Assembly: GCA_001770475.1 (NCBI GenBank)
Contig: MERB01000059.1
Span: 8,955-46,642 of the forward strand
Source: Betaproteobacteria bacterium RIFCSPLOWO2_02_FULL_66_14
Lineage (GTDB): Bacteria > Pseudomonadota > Gammaproteobacteria > Burkholderiales > SG8-39
Direction of reading: 5' to 3'
Length of the DNA stretch: 37,688 nt
Within the stretch, counting starts at the first letter, position 1, and each line of letters begins with the position of its first letter. This document shows, in pieces, positions 6,876 to 16,719 of this stretch. Under the pieces are notes generated by a model. The model did no database searches. It had not been told where the DNA came from and was given only the letters and a program-made list of their open reading frames with translations. Made by a program: the position numbers and the translations under genes.

Positions 6876-7645
6876 TACCGGATGATGCCGCGCGCCGACT
6901 TCTCGATGAACTCGGCGATTGCGCGCACTTCCGGATGCTCCGCTCCCAGGGCGGACAGTTCGCGCAGGGTATCCTGCTGCGAGTGTCCGGAGCGATAGAC
7001 CGTCCGGTAGGCGCGTTTCAGCGCCGCGATGGTCGCGGCCGGGAACCCGCGCCTGCGCAGACCCTCGCCGTTGATTCCGAAGGGCTTGGCCATATGGCCC
7101 GCCGCCTTCACGTACGGCGGCAGGTCGCGGTCGAGATAGGTGCTCATCCCGGTGAAGCAGTGCGCGCCGAGGTGCACGAACTGGTGCACCAGCGTGCCGC
7201 CGCCGAGAATCGCCCAGTCGCCGACCACCACGTGTCCCGCGAGCTGCGCCAGGTTGGCAAATACGGTGTGGCTTCCGACCTGGCAATCGTGCGCCAAGTG
7301 CACGTAGGCCATGATCCAGTTGTCGCTGCCCAGGCGGGTGACGCCGGCGTCCGCCGCGGTGCCTCGGTTGATCGTCACGAATTCCCGGATCGTGTTGTCG
7401 TCGCCGATTTCCACGCCGGTGTCCTCGCCACCGTACTTCTTGTCCTGCGGCTCGCCGCCGATCGAACTGAACGGATGGATGCGGTTGTTGCGGCCGATCC
7501 GGGTGCGCCCTTCGAGGACCACGTGCGCACCGACCCACGTGCCCTCCCCGATCACGACGTGCTCGCCAACCACCGAATACGCGCCCACCGAGACCTTCGC
7601 CCCGAGCTGCGCTCGCGGATGGATCCGCGCCGTCGCGTCGATCAT
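6875..7645 (-). CDS. lpxA: UDP-N-acetylglucosamine acyltransferase LpxA
   Basis: LpxA catalyses the first step of lipid A synthesis, moving a 3-hydroxyacyl chain from ACP to the 3-OH of UDP-GlcNAc. The 256-residue protein is a left-handed parallel beta helix with hexapeptide repeats through residues 1-190 ('IHPRAQLGAKVSVGAYSVVGEHV'). His119 in 'HLAHDCQVGSH' corresponds to the catalytic His of E. coli LpxA, and 'IREFVTINRGT' (86-96) is strongly conserved. A helical C-terminal domain completes it. The ATG at 7643-7645 overlaps the fabZ stop codon (ATGA), and its own TAG overlaps the lpxB GTG, giving a tightly coupled fabZ-lpxA-lpxB block. Confidence 0.97.
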   Translation of the reverse strand: MIDATARIHPRAQLGAKVSVGAYSVVGEHVVIGEGTWVGAHVVLEGRTRIGRNNRIHPFSSIGGEPQDKKYGGEDTGVEIGDDNTIREFVTINRGTAADAGVTRLGSDNWIMAYVHLAHDCQVGSHTVFANLAQLAGHVVVGDWAILGGGTLVHQFVHLGAHCFTGMSTYLDRDLPPYVKAAGHMAKPFGINGEGLRRRGFPAATIAALKRAYRTVYRSGHSQQDTLRELSALGAEHPEVRAIAEFIEKSARGIIR

Positions 7646-8100
7646 GCCTCTTTGGCGCCCACGGAGCGCATGGTGCAAAGGATCACGGCCTCGGTGACCA
7701 CGTTGCCATCAACCCGCGCAGTGCAGCTGAACTTCCACAGGCCGCGTTTTCTCGCCATGACCACCGCCTCGACGATCAGCTGGTCGCCCGGGATGACCGG
7801 ACGCTTGAAGCGGGCCTTGTCCACGCCCGCGTAGTAGTAAACCGAGTTCGCGTCGACCTCGTCACCGAGCGTGCGAAACGCGAGCACGCAGGCCGCCTGC
7901 GCCATCGATTCGAGGATCAGTACGCCGGGCATGATCGGGCGCCGGGGAAAGTGGCCCGGGAAATACGGCTCGTTCGCCGACACGTTCTTCAGCGCCACGA
8001 TGCGTTTGCCCGGCTCGCACTCCAGCACCCGGTCGACCAGCAGCAGCGGGTAGCGCTGCGGGAGCCTGTCCAGCACCTGGTAGATGTCCATGTCAGCCAC
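7642..8100 (-). CDS. fabZ: 3-hydroxyacyl-ACP dehydratase FabZ
   Basis: FabZ dehydrates 3-hydroxyacyl-ACP during fatty acid elongation. It competes with LpxA and LpxD for the same 3-hydroxyacyl-ACP pool, which fits its place between them. The hot-dog-fold protein shows the catalytic pair His50 in '[14 protein letters not shown]' and Glu64 in 'LILESMAQA'. Two starts are possible: GTG at 8098-8100 (152 residues, 8-base overlap with lpxD) or ATG at 8089-8091 (149 residues). I prefer the GTG because a GGAGG at 8110-8114 lies nine bases before it, while it would be 18 bases from the ATG. Confidence 0.96.
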   Translation of the reverse strand: MADMDIYQVLDRLPQRYPLLLVDRVLECEPGKRIVALKNVSANEPYFPGHFPRRPIMPGVLILESMAQAACVLAFRTLGDEVDANSVYYYAGVDKARFKRPVIPGDQLIVEAVVMARKRGLWKFSCTARVDGNVVTEAVILCTMRSVGAKEA

Positions 8101-9130
8101 GCTTCGGATCCTCCACCTGCATCAGTTGGCGCTCGAGCTTGCGAACGCGCTCGGCGAGTTCGGCGAGATGACGCGCCAACGCCGCATTGCGGGTCCAGGA
8201 TTCGTGATCGTCGAACGGGTACATCCCGGTGTAGCGGCCGGGCCGCCGGATCGGCCGCGACACGACGGTGTCCGCAGACACGTGCGCGTCGTCGCAGACC
8301 GAAAGGTGTCCCAGCACGATCGATCCCGCGCCGATGGTGCAGCGGCGCCCGATTCGAACGCTGCCCGCGAGCCCGGCGCATCCGGCCATCGCCGTGTTGG
8401 CGCCGACGCGGCAGTTGTGACCGATCTGGATCTGGTTGTCGAGCTTGACACCGTCCTCGATGACGGTGTCCTCGATGGTTCCGCGATCGATGGTGGTGTT
8501 GGCGCCGACTTCCACGTCATCACCGATCACGACCGAACCGACCTGGGGAATTTTCAGCCAACGCTCGCCGTCGCGAGCGAAACCGAAACCGTCGGCCCCG
8601 ATGACGGCGCCGGAATGAATGATGGCGCGCTCGCCGATGCGGCATCCGGAATACACCACGACGGACGGATACAGCCGGCAGTGCGACCCGATCGAGACCC
8701 CGCTTCCGATGAAACACCCGGCGCCGATCCAGCAGCCGGCACCGATCGCTGCGCCGTCCTCGACCGTGACGCCGGCCTCGATTCGCGCGCTCGCATCCAC
8801 CCGCGCTCCCGGAGAGACGCTCGCGCCGGGGGCAATTCCGGGCTGCGCGACGGGCGACGGGTTGAGAAGCTGCGCAACCCGCGCAAAGCACAGGTACGGG
8901 TCGTCGCTCACGATTCGGGGAAGGTTCGTCTGGGCTTCGAATTCCGCACCGACGATCACTGCCGAAGCGCGCGTGCCCGCGAGCTGTCCTCGGTAGCGGG
9001 AGTTGGCGAGAAACGCGATCTCGCCCTCGCCGGCGCGCTCCAGCGTGCCGACCTGGCGGATCAGGACTCGCGCGTCGCCGACGAGCCGACCACCGAAACG
9101 CGCGGCGATCTCGTCGAGCGTGAGGCCCAT
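8093..9130 (-). CDS. lpxD: UDP-3-O-(3-hydroxyacyl)glucosamine N-acyltransferase
   Basis: LpxD adds the second 3-hydroxyacyl chain, on the 2-amino group, in lipid A synthesis. The 345-residue protein has an N-terminal uridine-binding domain ('TLDEIAARFGGRLVGD', 'IAFLANSRYRGQL'). A long left-handed beta helix of hexapeptide repeats follows ('GASVSPGARVDASARIEAGV'), with the conserved 'GADGFGFA' and 'LDNQIQIGHNCRVG', whose His is the catalytic base. A C-terminal helix ('LAELAERVRKLERQL') closes it. The ATG lies one base after the skp stop codon, and the end overlaps fabZ by eight bases. Confidence 0.97.
   Translation of the reverse strand: MGLTLDEIAARFGGRLVGDARVLIRQVGTLERAGEGEIAFLANSRYRGQLAGTRASAVIVGAEFEAQTNLPRIVSDDPYLCFARVAQLLNPSPVAQPGIAPGASVSPGARVDASARIEAGVTVEDGAAIGAGCWIGAGCFIGSGVSIGSHCRLYPSVVVYSGCRIGERAIIHSGAVIGADGFGFARDGERWLKIPQVGSVVIGDDVEVGANTTIDRGTIEDTVIEDGVKLDNQIQIGHNCRVGANTAMAGCAGLAGSVRIGRRCTIGAGSIVLGHLSVCDDAHVSADTVVSRPIRRPGRYTGMYPFDDHESWTRNAALARHLAELAERVRKLERQLMQVEDPKRG
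8110..8114 (-). promoter_or_regulatory. Ribosome-binding site deciding the fabZ start
   Basis: Perfect GGAGG on the minus strand, inside the end of lpxD, nine bases before the GTG at 8098-8100. It supports GTG over the ATG three codons later. Confidence 0.55.
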
Positions 9131-9131
9131 G

Positions 9132-9659
9132 TCATTTTGCGGGCGGCTTGCCTTCCAGGGTCTTGATCACCTTGTCGGTGATGTCGATGCGCGGGTTGGC
9201 GTACACCGCGTCCTGGAAAATGATGTCGTACTTCTCCTGCTCGGCGAGCGCGCGGATGGCGCGATTCGCCTGTTCGAGCACCTGGGCCAGCTCCTCGTTG
9301 CGGCGCTGGTTGAGGTCCTCCTGGAATTCGCGGCGCTTGCGCTGGAAATCCCGGTCCATGTCGCCGATCTCGCGCTCCCTGGTGCGGCGCTGGGTTTCGC
9401 TCCACGTGACCGAGTTCTTCTCCAGTTCCTCCTGCATCCGCTTGAGCTGGTCGGCCATGCGCGACAGTTCCTGGTCGCGCTTGGTGAACTCGGCCTCGAG
9501 CTTCTTCTGCGCGCGCTGGGCAGGCACCGAATCGCGCATGATGCGCTCGGTGTTGACGAAGCCGAACTTGCTCTGCGCGAACGCCGGCGCAGCCGCCAGC
9601 GCGAGCGCGAGCGAGGCGGCGACGGCAATCAGCGAGGGGGCGCTGCGAAATCTGGTCAT
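9132..9659 (-). CDS. skp: Periplasmic chaperone Skp/OmpH
   Basis: Skp is a trimeric periplasmic holdase that keeps unfolded outer-membrane proteins soluble on their way to the BAM complex. The 175-residue protein has a Sec signal peptide (MTRFRSAPSL then an Ala/Leu-rich core) with likely cleavage after Ala28 (AFA|QS). A short strand 'KFGFVNTERIM' follows, then a long charged coiled coil (residues about 45-140) rich in Glu, Arg, Lys and Gln that forms the tentacles, and then a terminal strand. It lies directly between bamA and lpxD, the standard position. The start is ATG at 9657-9659, five bases after the bamA stop. Confidence 0.95.
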   Translation of the reverse strand: MTRFRSAPSLIAVAASLALALAAAPAFAQSKFGFVNTERIMRDSVPAQRAQKKLEAEFTKRDQELSRMADQLKRMQEELEKNSVTWSETQRRTREREIGDMDRDFQRKRREFQEDLNQRRNEELAQVLEQANRAIRALAEQEKYDIIFQDAVYANPRIDITDKVIKTLEGKPPAK

Positions 9660-9664
9660 CAAAG

Positions 9665-11950
9665 TCAGAATCCCGTGCCAAAAGTGAATTGTATACGCTG
9701 CACCCGGTCGATTCCGGCCTTGTCGTTCAGCGGCTGGGCCAGGGACAGCTTCAACGGACCGAATGGAGAGTTCCAGGACAGCGCCACTCCGGTCGAGAAC
9801 CGGAGTTCGCCCGGATCGATCTTCTGGTTCGCCGCATAGACCTGGCCGGCGTCGACGAAGACCGCCAGGCGCAAGGACTTGTCGGTTCCCGCGCCGGGCA
9901 GCGGAAACAGCAGTTCCGCGTTGCCGACGACCTTGCGCGTGCCGCCGAGCGAAGCGCCGGTGGTGTCCTGCGGTCCGAGCGACAGCGCGGTGTAACCGCG
10001 CACCGATCGGGGGCCGCCGGCGTAGTAGTTCTTGAAGAACGGGACCGGATCGCTGCCGATTCGCCGCGCAAATCCCAGGTCGGCGTTCAGCGCGAGCGTC
10101 AGGTTGCGAGTCAGCGGGTGGTACCACTGGTGAACCAGGCCGACGCGGTAGTAATTCAGGTTGCCCCCGGTGAGCTCGGTCGTGAGCGCGCTGAGCGAGC
10201 CTCGCGTCGTGAGGATCGCGCTGTCGCGCAGATCCCGCGTGATGCCGACCGTGCCTGTTGCGTAGTTGTACCTGGAGCCGAAGAGATTGGCGAAATTGAG
10301 GTACGAAAGCGGACTGGAATTGAACAGGTCCAGGCTGACGTGTTCGGCGCTGAGGCCGAAGGTCATGTACAGCTGCTCCGCGAGCGGATAGCCGAAACGG
10401 ACCCCTCCGCCGACCGAATTCGTCACGTACGCACCGGTCGACAGACTCGACGCGTCCGTCCTACGCTTGTGAACCTCGAACCCCTGGCTGATGCCGTCCA
10501 CCGTGTAATACGGGTTCAGGTAATTCAGGGCGTAAACCTGGTTGACCTTGCCGCTGTTGACCTGGGCAGAAATGAATTTTCCGCTGCCGAACACGTTGGC
10601 CTGCGAGACCGATCCGGAGACGATCAATTTGTCGACGCTCGAGAATCCGGCACCCAGCAAGAGCGCTCCCGTCGGTTTCTCCTCGACCGTGAAATTGACG
10701 TCCACCTGGTCGGTCGTTCCCGCAACCGGGGCGCTCTCTACGTTGACCTCCTTGAAATACTGCGTGCGGTCGATACGCTGCTTGGAGGCCTGGATCCGGG
10801 ACGCGTCATAGTACGCGCCCTCGAGCTGGCGCATTTCGCGCCGGACGACCTCGTCGCGCGTGCGCGAGTTGCCGGCCACGTTGATCCGGCGCACGTACAC
10901 GCGCCGGCCCGGATCGATCAGGACCGCGAACGAAACCGTGCGTTTGACGCGATCGAGTTCGGGCGCCGGGTTGGCATTGGCGAAGGCGTAGCCTTCGTTG
11001 CCCAGCCGGTCGGTGATCGCCTTCACCGACTCGGTCATGCGCTCGCGCGAGTAGACATCGCCCGGTTTGAGGTTGATCAGCTTTTCCAGCTCTTCCTTCG
11101 GCACCAGCATCTGGCCCGCGAGCTGGATCTCCCCGACGGTATAGCGCTCGCCCTCGGTGACGCTGATCGTGATGTAGATGTCGCGCTTGTCCGGGGTGAT
11201 CGAGACCTGCGTCGAATCGATGTTGAAGTCGAGGTAGCCGCGGTTCAGGTAGTGCGAGCGCAGGGTTTCGAGATCGGCCGACAGCTTCTGTTTCGAGTAC
11301 TGGTCGTTCTTGGTGTACCAGCTGATCCAGTTCGGCGGCCGCAGCACGAACAGGTCCAGCAGATCCTTTTCCCCGAATGCCTGTGCGCCCACGATGTTGA
11401 TCGAACGGATCTTGGAGACCTCGCCCTCTTTCACGGCAAAATTGATGCCGACGCGGTTGCGTTCGAGCGGCGTCACGGTCGTCTGCACCTCGGCCGCGTA
11501 CAGGCCGCGCGACAGGTACTGGCGCTTCAACTCCTGCTCCGCGCCGTCGAGCGCGCTGCGGTCGAAGATCCGTCCGTCGGCCAGGCCCATTTCGCGCATC
11601 ACCTTGCGCAAGGTGTCGGCGTCGAACTCCTTGACGCCCGAGAAGTCGACCCGCGCGATCGCCGGCCGCTCGTCCACCAGCACGACCAGCACGTCGTTCT
11701 CGACCTCGAGACGGACATCGCGGAAGAAACCCGTGGCGAACAGCGCGCGGATCGCCTGCTGCGCCTTTTCCTCGGTCATGGTCTCGCCCACCTTGACCGG
11801 GAGGTAGCTGAACACCGTTCCAGGCTCGGTCCTCTGAACCCCCTCGACCCGGATGTCGCGGACGACGAACGGCTGGAAGCCTTGCGCCAATGCGGCGCCC
11901 GCGGCGATCATGCCGAACGAGAGCCAGAGCAGCTTGCGGATCAGGCGCAT
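9665..11950 (-). CDS. bamA: Outer membrane protein assembly factor BamA
   Basis: BamA (Omp85) is the central insertase of the beta-barrel assembly machinery. The 761-residue protein has a signal peptide cut near residue 22 (ALA|QG) and five POTRA domains over about residues 24-425, beginning 'FVVRDIRVEGVQRTEPGTV'. A 16-strand barrel follows to the C-terminus. The lid-loop motif 'RSVRGYTALSLGPQD' is near residue 650, and the last residue is Phe ('QFTFGTGF'), as expected for a barrel protein. The length is close to that of E. coli BamA. It sits three bases after rseP and five before skp, so the chaperone and insertase are co-transcribed. Confidence 0.98.
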   Translation of the reverse strand: MRLIRKLLWLSFGMIAAGAALAQGFQPFVVRDIRVEGVQRTEPGTVFSYLPVKVGETMTEEKAQQAIRALFATGFFRDVRLEVENDVLVVLVDERPAIARVDFSGVKEFDADTLRKVMREMGLADGRIFDRSALDGAEQELKRQYLSRGLYAAEVQTTVTPLERNRVGINFAVKEGEVSKIRSINIVGAQAFGEKDLLDLFVLRPPNWISWYTKNDQYSKQKLSADLETLRSHYLNRGYLDFNIDSTQVSITPDKRDIYITISVTEGERYTVGEIQLAGQMLVPKEELEKLINLKPGDVYSRERMTESVKAITDRLGNEGYAFANANPAPELDRVKRTVSFAVLIDPGRRVYVRRINVAGNSRTRDEVVRREMRQLEGAYYDASRIQASKQRIDRTQYFKEVNVESAPVAGTTDQVDVNFTVEEKPTGALLLGAGFSSVDKLIVSGSVSQANVFGSGKFISAQVNSGKVNQVYALNYLNPYYTVDGISQGFEVHKRRTDASSLSTGAYVTNSVGGGVRFGYPLAEQLYMTFGLSAEHVSLDLFNSSPLSYLNFANLFGSRYNYATGTVGITRDLRDSAILTTRGSLSALTTELTGGNLNYYRVGLVHQWYHPLTRNLTLALNADLGFARRIGSDPVPFFKNYYAGGPRSVRGYTALSLGPQDTTGASLGGTRKVVGNAELLFPLPGAGTDKSLRLAVFVDAGQVYAANQKIDPGELRFSTGVALSWNSPFGPLKLSLAQPLNDKAGIDRVQRIQFTFGTGF

Positions 11951-11953
11951 GGG

Positions 11954-13318
11954 TCAGCCGGACAACAGGCGGTTGAGATCGTTGTAGAAAGCAAACGCCA
12001 TCATGAACAGTAACAGCGCGAGGCCGACGCGCTGTCCGATCTCCATCGCCTTCTCGGACACTGGGCTGCCCCTGATGATTTCGACCGCATAATACATCAA
12101 GTGTCCGCCGTCGAGCAGCGGCACGGGCAGCAGGTTGAGCACGCCGAGGCTGACGCTGATGAGCGCAAGGAACGTGGCGTAGGAGATCCAACCCAGTTGC
12201 GCCGACTGCCCGGCGTAGTCGGCGATCGTCACCGGGCCGGAGAGATTCTTCCAGGACAGCTGACCGACCAGCATTCGACCGAGCATCTTCAGGCTGAACC
12301 AGGCAATGTCCGCGGTCTTTTCGGTCGCCTTCACGATCGCCGCCAGCGGCCCGTAGTGCACGCGCACCAGAATCTTCTCGGCATGCTCGGGCGGAACCAG
12401 CGGCGCGGCGCCGATGCGGCCCACGCGCTCGCTTCCCGCACCCACCGCGTCCGGAACGACCTCCAAGGATAGGGTCTGCTCGGCGCGTCGCAACTGCAGG
12501 CGAAGCGTCTTTCCCGGATGCTCGCGCACCGCCGCGACCAGGTCGTCCCATCGAGACACTGCGCGTCCGCCGGCGACCGTGATTCGATCGCCCTGCTGCA
12601 GCCCGGCACGCTCTGCCGCGCCGCCCGAAACCACCCTGCCGATCACGGGATCGAGCGTCGGGCGATGCAGCCGCAGGCCAATGCGCTCGAGCAGATCGCC
12701 TTCGACTTCGTCTGCCGGAAAGCTCGTCAGGTCGAGGCTCAACTTGGCGATGTCGCCACGCACGTCGGACACCTCGATCTGCATCGATTCCCGCTGCAAT
12801 GCGCCCTGCACCAGCCGCCAGCGCAACTCCTGCCAGGTCGCGATCGCATGGTCGTCGATGACGCGGACCGTGTCACCGGCGCGAAAGCCCGCAGCGCGCG
12901 CGATGCTCCCCGCCGGAGGGTCGGCGACGATCGGCCGCGCTTCCGGCAGGCCCTGGACGAAAAGCACCGCGTACACTGCGATCGCGAACAGGAAATTGAA
13001 CAGCGGCCCCGCGGCGACGATCGCGCTGCGCCGCCAGACGCTCTGCCGGTTGAACGCACGCGACAGCTCGTGCGCCGCGACCGGCGCCTCGCGTTCATCC
13101 AGCATCTTGACGTAGCCGCCGATCGGCACTGCACCGATCACCCATTCGGTGGCGTCGCGACCGATGCGCCAGGTCCACAGCGGCCGCCCGAAGCCGACGG
13201 AAAAACGCAGCACCCGGACATTGCACAGACGCGCCACCAGGTAGTGCCCGAACTCGTGCACCACGATCAGCAGAGCAAGCGCGACGAGAAACGCGAGGAG
13301 GGTTTGCAAAAGACTCAT
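11954..13318 (-). CDS. rseP: RIP zinc metalloprotease RseP
   Basis: RseP is an inner-membrane site-2 protease. In E. coli it cleaves RseA to release sigma-E in response to unfolded outer-membrane proteins, and it also trims signal peptide remnants. The 454-residue protein has the zinc motif HEFGH at residues 21-25 in the first helix and '[16 protein letters not shown]'. Two periplasmic PDZ domains cover about residues 115-310. The third metal ligand is in '[11 protein letters not shown]', near residue 400. Its place before bamA links it to envelope stress control. Its ATG overlaps the dxr stop codon (ATGA). Confidence 0.97.
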   Translation of the reverse strand: MSLLQTLLAFLVALALLIVVHEFGHYLVARLCNVRVLRFSVGFGRPLWTWRIGRDATEWVIGAVPIGGYVKMLDEREAPVAAHELSRAFNRQSVWRRSAIVAAGPLFNFLFAIAVYAVLFVQGLPEARPIVADPPAGSIARAAGFRAGDTVRVIDDHAIATWQELRWRLVQGALQRESMQIEVSDVRGDIAKLSLDLTSFPADEVEGDLLERIGLRLHRPTLDPVIGRVVSGGAAERAGLQQGDRITVAGGRAVSRWDDLVAAVREHPGKTLRLQLRRAEQTLSLEVVPDAVGAGSERVGRIGAAPLVPPEHAEKILVRVHYGPLAAIVKATEKTADIAWFSLKMLGRMLVGQLSWKNLSGPVTIADYAGQSAQLGWISYATFLALISVSLGVLNLLPVPLLDGGHLMYYAVEIIRGSPVSEKAMEIGQRVGLALLLFMMAFAFYNDLNRLLSG

Positions 13319-14526
13319 GCCGCCTGGCTGCGGAACCTTTCCGCGAGGGTCGAGGCGGCCCGACGCGCGCCGGCGTCGGCCTCGAGAATCGCTTCCAGCG
13401 AACCGCTCGAACCGGACGCGGCGATCTCCATCGACCCGGCGATGACGCGCGCAATCTCGGTGAAGCGCAGCGATCCGGCGAGAAAGGCGCGCACCGCGAT
13501 CTCGTTGGCCGCGTTGAGCACCGCAGGCGCCGCCCCGCCCTTGCGCAAGGCTTCATAGGCAAGTTGCAGGCAGGGAAACCGCTGCAGATCCGGGCGCTCG
13601 AACGCGAGCTGGCCGATCGCGCCGAGATCGAGCGAGCGAACGCCCGACTCGATGCGTTCGGGAAACCCGAGCGCATGCGCGATCGGGACGCGCATGTCCG
13701 GATTGGACAACTGCGCCAGGACCGAACCGTCGACATACTCCACCAGCGAATGCACGATGCTCTGCGGATGCACCAGCACCTCGATGCGCTCCGCGTCGAG
13801 ATCGAACAGCCAGCGCGCCTCGATCACTTCGAGGCCCTTATTCATCATGGTGGCCGAATCGACGGAGATCTTTCGCCCCATGACCCAGTTCGGGTGCGCG
13901 CAGGCTTCGTCCGGAGTCACGCTTTCCAGCCGCGCAAGCGGCGCAGCGCGGAACGGTCCGCCCGAGGCCGTGAGCACGACGCGCCGCACCGAGGCGCGGG
14001 CCGGATCTGCGCCCGCGGCTTGCGGCAGGCACTGGAAAACCGCGTTGTGCTCGCTGTCGATCGGCAACAGCGTGGCGCCCGACGCCCGCACCGCCTGCAT
14101 GAAAGGCTCGCCCGCCATGACGAGCGCCTCCTTGTTCGCAAGCAGGATTCGCTTGCCGGCGCGGGCCGCCGCGAGTGCCGAACCGAGCCCCGCAGCGCCG
14201 ACGATCGCGGCCATCACCACATCGCAGTCGGGGTGGGCTGCGACTTCCCCGAGCGCCTTCGCGCCGAACAGCAGTTCGCCTGCGGAGGCGTCGGCGAAGT
14301 CCTTGCGCAGGGAGCGGTCCTCGGAGACGCCCGAAAGCACGGCGTAGCGCGGACGGTGGCGGCGGCAAAGCTCGAGCAGCGCTCCGGCCGAGGTGTGTGC
14401 GCACATCGCGAAAACGCGGTAGCGATCCGGATGGCGGGACACCACGTCCAGGGTGCTGGCGCCGATCGATCCGGTTGCGCCAAGGAGCGTCAAACGGCGG
14501 GTCCGCGCCGGCACGGTCAGGCTCAC
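13315..14526 (-). CDS. dxr: 1-deoxy-D-xylulose 5-phosphate reductoisomerase
   Basis: Dxr makes 2-C-methyl-erythritol 4-phosphate with NADPH, the committed step of the MEP isoprenoid pathway. That pathway supplies the substrate used by UppS two genes upstream. The 403-residue protein has the NADPH-binding '[16 protein letters not shown]' (from residue 14), '[12 protein letters not shown]', '[14 protein letters not shown]' and '[25 protein letters not shown]', the metal and substrate-binding block. The start is GTG at 14524-14526, which overlaps the cdsA stop codon (GTGA). The end overlaps the rseP start. Confidence 0.97.
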   Translation of the reverse strand: MSLTVPARTRRLTLLGATGSIGASTLDVVSRHPDRYRVFAMCAHTSAGALLELCRRHRPRYAVLSGVSEDRSLRKDFADASAGELLFGAKALGEVAAHPDCDVVMAAIVGAAGLGSALAAARAGKRILLANKEALVMAGEPFMQAVRASGATLLPIDSEHNAVFQCLPQAAGADPARASVRRVVLTASGGPFRAAPLARLESVTPDEACAHPNWVMGRKISVDSATMMNKGLEVIEARWLFDLDAERIEVLVHPQSIVHSLVEYVDGSVLAQLSNPDMRVPIAHALGFPERIESGVRSLDLGAIGQLAFERPDLQRFPCLQLAYEALRKGGAAPAVLNAANEIAVRAFLAGSLRFTEIARVIAGSMEIAASGSSGSLEAILEADAGARRAASTLAERFRSQAA

Positions 14527-15329
14527 GCAACCCCCGACCAGGCAATGAGGAACGCGCCGGCCGGAAGCACCGCGGTCGCGCTATCGATGCGGTCGAGCAC
14601 TCCGCCATGCCCCGGCAGGAGCGCGCCGCTGTCTTTCACGCCGGCTCGGCGTTTGACCGCAGACTCGAACAGATCGCCCAGCACGCTCAACGCACATAGC
14701 ATCGTGACCCCACCGAGATACGCAATCCAGGCCGCTCCGGCGACGTGCCGGCCCACCTCGGGCATGGCCCTGGAGAGGATGATAGCGTAGGCGAGCGCGC
14801 CCAGCGCCCCGCCGGCGACGCCTTCCCAGGTCTTGCCCGGGCTCACCGTCGGCGCGAGTCTCCGGCGCCCGAATGCCCGCCCGGCGAGGTATGCAGCGGT
14901 ATCGGCGATCCACACCAGACCGAGCAGCGCGAGCAAGAGCCCGGGCGGGAGCGTGGCCGCGGCGAGGCCTGCTGGAACGAGCACGATGAATCCCGCGGCG
15001 GCAATCCGGCCGCGCCAGTTCGCGGCAATGCCCCGGGCCAGAGATACGGGCACGGCCAGCAGCCAGAACAGCAGCGCAATCGCCCAAATCGGCGTTGCAG
15101 TCTGCAGTTCTCGAAACACGGCCATCGCCACCACCAGCGTCAACGCGCACGCGCCTGCGTACGCCAGGGCGATTGCGCCCCGCCATCCGGAGAGCCGCGC
15201 CCACTCGTGCGCCCCCAGCGCCACGATGACCGTGACCAGGGCCGCGAAGTGCAGCGGATCGAGAAGGAAAACCGCGGCGAAGAACGCCGCCAGCAGGACT
15301 GCGGCGGTCAGTGCCCGAAGCGCGAACAA
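14523..15329 (-). CDS. cdsA: Phosphatidate cytidylyltransferase CdsA
   Basis: CdsA converts phosphatidic acid and CTP to CDP-diacylglycerol, the precursor of all membrane phospholipids. The integral membrane protein has several Leu/Ala-rich helices. The conserved C-terminal signature is present: '[12 protein letters not shown]' and '[25 protein letters not shown]'. No ATG or GTG fits between uppS and the first helix. I choose TTG at 15327-15329, four bases after the uppS stop. It gives a 268-residue protein starting at the family's usual '[13 protein letters not shown]'. An in-frame ATG at 15440 would overlap uppS by over 100 bases and add a basic unmatched extension. The start is the uncertain part; the function is secure. 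Confidence 0.92.
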   Translation of the reverse strand: MFALRALTAAVLLAAFFAAVFLLDPLHFAALVTVIVALGAHEWARLSGWRGAIALAYAGACALTLVVAMAVFRELQTATPIWAIALLFWLLAVPVSLARGIAANWRGRIAAAGFIVLVPAGLAAATLPPGLLLALLGLVWIADTAAYLAGRAFGRRRLAPTVSPGKTWEGVAGGALGALAYAIILSRAMPEVGRHVAGAAWIAYLGGVTMLCALSVLGDLFESAVKRRAGVKDSGALLPGHGGVLDRIDSATAVLPAGAFLIAWSGVA

Positions 15330-15333
15330 GCCG

Positions 15334-16131
15334 TCAGCCGCCCGCTGCGCGCGCGGGCGGTCGCGCCGCGGCGCGCGTCTCCTCCCCGAGCTGCTCGCTG
15401 GTGCGGCCGAAACGCCGCTCCCTCGCGCGATACCAGGCAAAGGCGGTTTCGAGCGCGGCTTCGTCGAAGTCCGGCCAGAGCAGATCGGTGAAATACAGCT
15501 CGGTGTACGCGAGCTGCCATAGCAGGAAGTTGCTCACGCGGCTCTCGCCGCCGGTTCGGACGAACAAGTCCGGTTCCGGCGCGTACGCCATCGACAGGTA
15601 AGGCGCGAGCCGACTCTCGGTGATCTCGTCGCGCTCCGCGACGTCCGGGTGCTCGCGACACAGTCGCGCGAACGCCTGGAGGATGTCCCACCGGCCGCCG
15701 TAGTTCGCCGCGATCGTCAGCGTCAGCCCCGTGTTGTTCTCGGTCAGACGCTCGCCCGATTCGACCAGCGACTGGATCTTCGGGTCGAAGCGCGAAGTGT
15801 CGCCGACGACGCGCAGGCGCACGCCGTTGCGATGCAGCTTGCGCACTTCGCTGGTCAGCGCCGCGATGAACAACTGCATCAGCAGCGCGACTTCATCCGC
15901 CGGCCGGCGCCAATTCTCGGTGCTGAAGGCAAACAGCGTCAGATACCGTACGCCGCGTTCGCTGCAGGCGCGCACCATGCGACGGACCGACTCGACGCCG
16001 CGCTGGTGCCCGGCGAAACGGGGCAGGCCCCGCTGCCGCGCCCAGCGGCCGTTGCCGTCCATGATGATCGCCAGATGGCTCGGAACGCTGCCGGGCACCG
16101 GCACGGTCCGGGTGCTGCTCGGATGGGTCAT
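15334..16131 (-). CDS. uppS: Undecaprenyl diphosphate synthase
   Basis: This cis-prenyltransferase extends farnesyl diphosphate with eight isopentenyl units to give C55 undecaprenyl diphosphate, the lipid carrier for peptidoglycan and O-antigen. The 265-residue protein shows '[17 protein letters not shown]' with catalytic Asp25, '[16 protein letters not shown]', '[14 protein letters not shown]', 'NYGGRWDI' and '[30 protein letters not shown]', all family hallmarks. A short Ala/Pro/Arg-rich C-terminal tail (about 20 residues) is not conserved. It lies ten bases after frr and four before the proposed cdsA start. Confidence 0.97.
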   Translation of the reverse strand: MTHPSSTRTVPVPGSVPSHLAIIMDGNGRWARQRGLPRFAGHQRGVESVRRMVRACSERGVRYLTLFAFSTENWRRPADEVALLMQLFIAALTSEVRKLHRNGVRLRVVGDTSRFDPKIQSLVESGERLTENNTGLTLTIAANYGGRWDILQAFARLCREHPDVAERDEITESRLAPYLSMAYAPEPDLFVRTGGESRVSNFLLWQLAYTELYFTDLLWPDFDEAALETAFAWYRARERRFGRTSEQLGEETRAAARPPARAAGG

Positions 16132-16141
16132 GGCGTCAGCA

Positions 16142-16702
16142 TCATACGGCCATCAGCTCGGCTTCCTTCTGCTGCAGCAGCTTGTCGATGTCCGTGACGT
16201 GCTGATCGGTCAGTTTCTGCACCTCGTCCTGCGCCCTGCGCTCGTCGTTTTCCGACACTTCCTTTTTCTTCAGGGCGTCTTTCAGGTGCTGGTTCGCGTC
16301 GCGGCGAAGGTTGCGGATCGCCACGCGAGCGTTCTCGGCTTCATGGCGCACGACCTTGATCAATTCCTTGCGCCGCTCCTCGGTGAGCGGCGGCATCGGC
16401 ACCCGGATCAGCTCGCCCTGCGCGGCGGGGTTCAGTCCGAGATCGGAGCTCCGGATCGCCTTTTCGATGGCGGGCGCCATCTTCTTCTCGAACGGCGTCA
16501 CCGAAATGGTGCGCGCATCCAGAAGCGTGATTCTGGCGATCTGGCTGATCGGCGTCGGCGTGCCGTAGTAATCGGCCACGACATGATCCAGCAGTCCGGT
16601 ATGCGCGCGCCCGGTGCGCACCTTGGCGAGGTCCGACTTGAAGGCCTCGATCGTCTTGTTCATCTTCTGGTCGGTGGTTTTCCTGAGTTCGACGACGTTC
16701 AT
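16142..16702 (-). CDS. frr: Ribosome recycling factor
   Basis: RRF, with EF-G, splits the post-termination ribosome. The 186-residue protein has the normal length and the family's tRNA-like shape. A three-helix bundle formed by the N- and C-terminal parts contains '[19 protein letters not shown]' near residue 23 and '[19 protein letters not shown]'. A small beta domain lies between ('[29 protein letters not shown]'). A GAGGAG sequence lies about ten bases before the ATG at 16700-16702. It follows pyrH by 17 bases, the usual pyrH-frr pair. Confidence 0.98.
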   Translation of the reverse strand: MNVVELRKTTDQKMNKTIEAFKSDLAKVRTGRAHTGLLDHVVADYYGTPTPISQIARITLLDARTISVTPFEKKMAPAIEKAIRSSDLGLNPAAQGELIRVPMPPLTEERRKELIKVVRHEAENARVAIRNLRRDANQHLKDALKKKEVSENDERRAQDEVQKLTDQHVTDIDKLLQQKEAELMAV

Positions 16703-16719
16703 CGCTGCCGCTCCTCTTC

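Noticed and set aside
9689-12013. Open frame of 774 codons on the plus strand opposite bamA
   Set aside because: It is fully antisense to an unmistakable BamA, has no recognisable domains, and long opposite-strand frames are expected in GC-rich coding DNA.
14523-15440. Longer CdsA starting at the ATG at 15440
   Set aside because: It would overlap uppS by more than 100 bases and add a basic, unmatched extension. The TTG at 15329 fits the first membrane helix.
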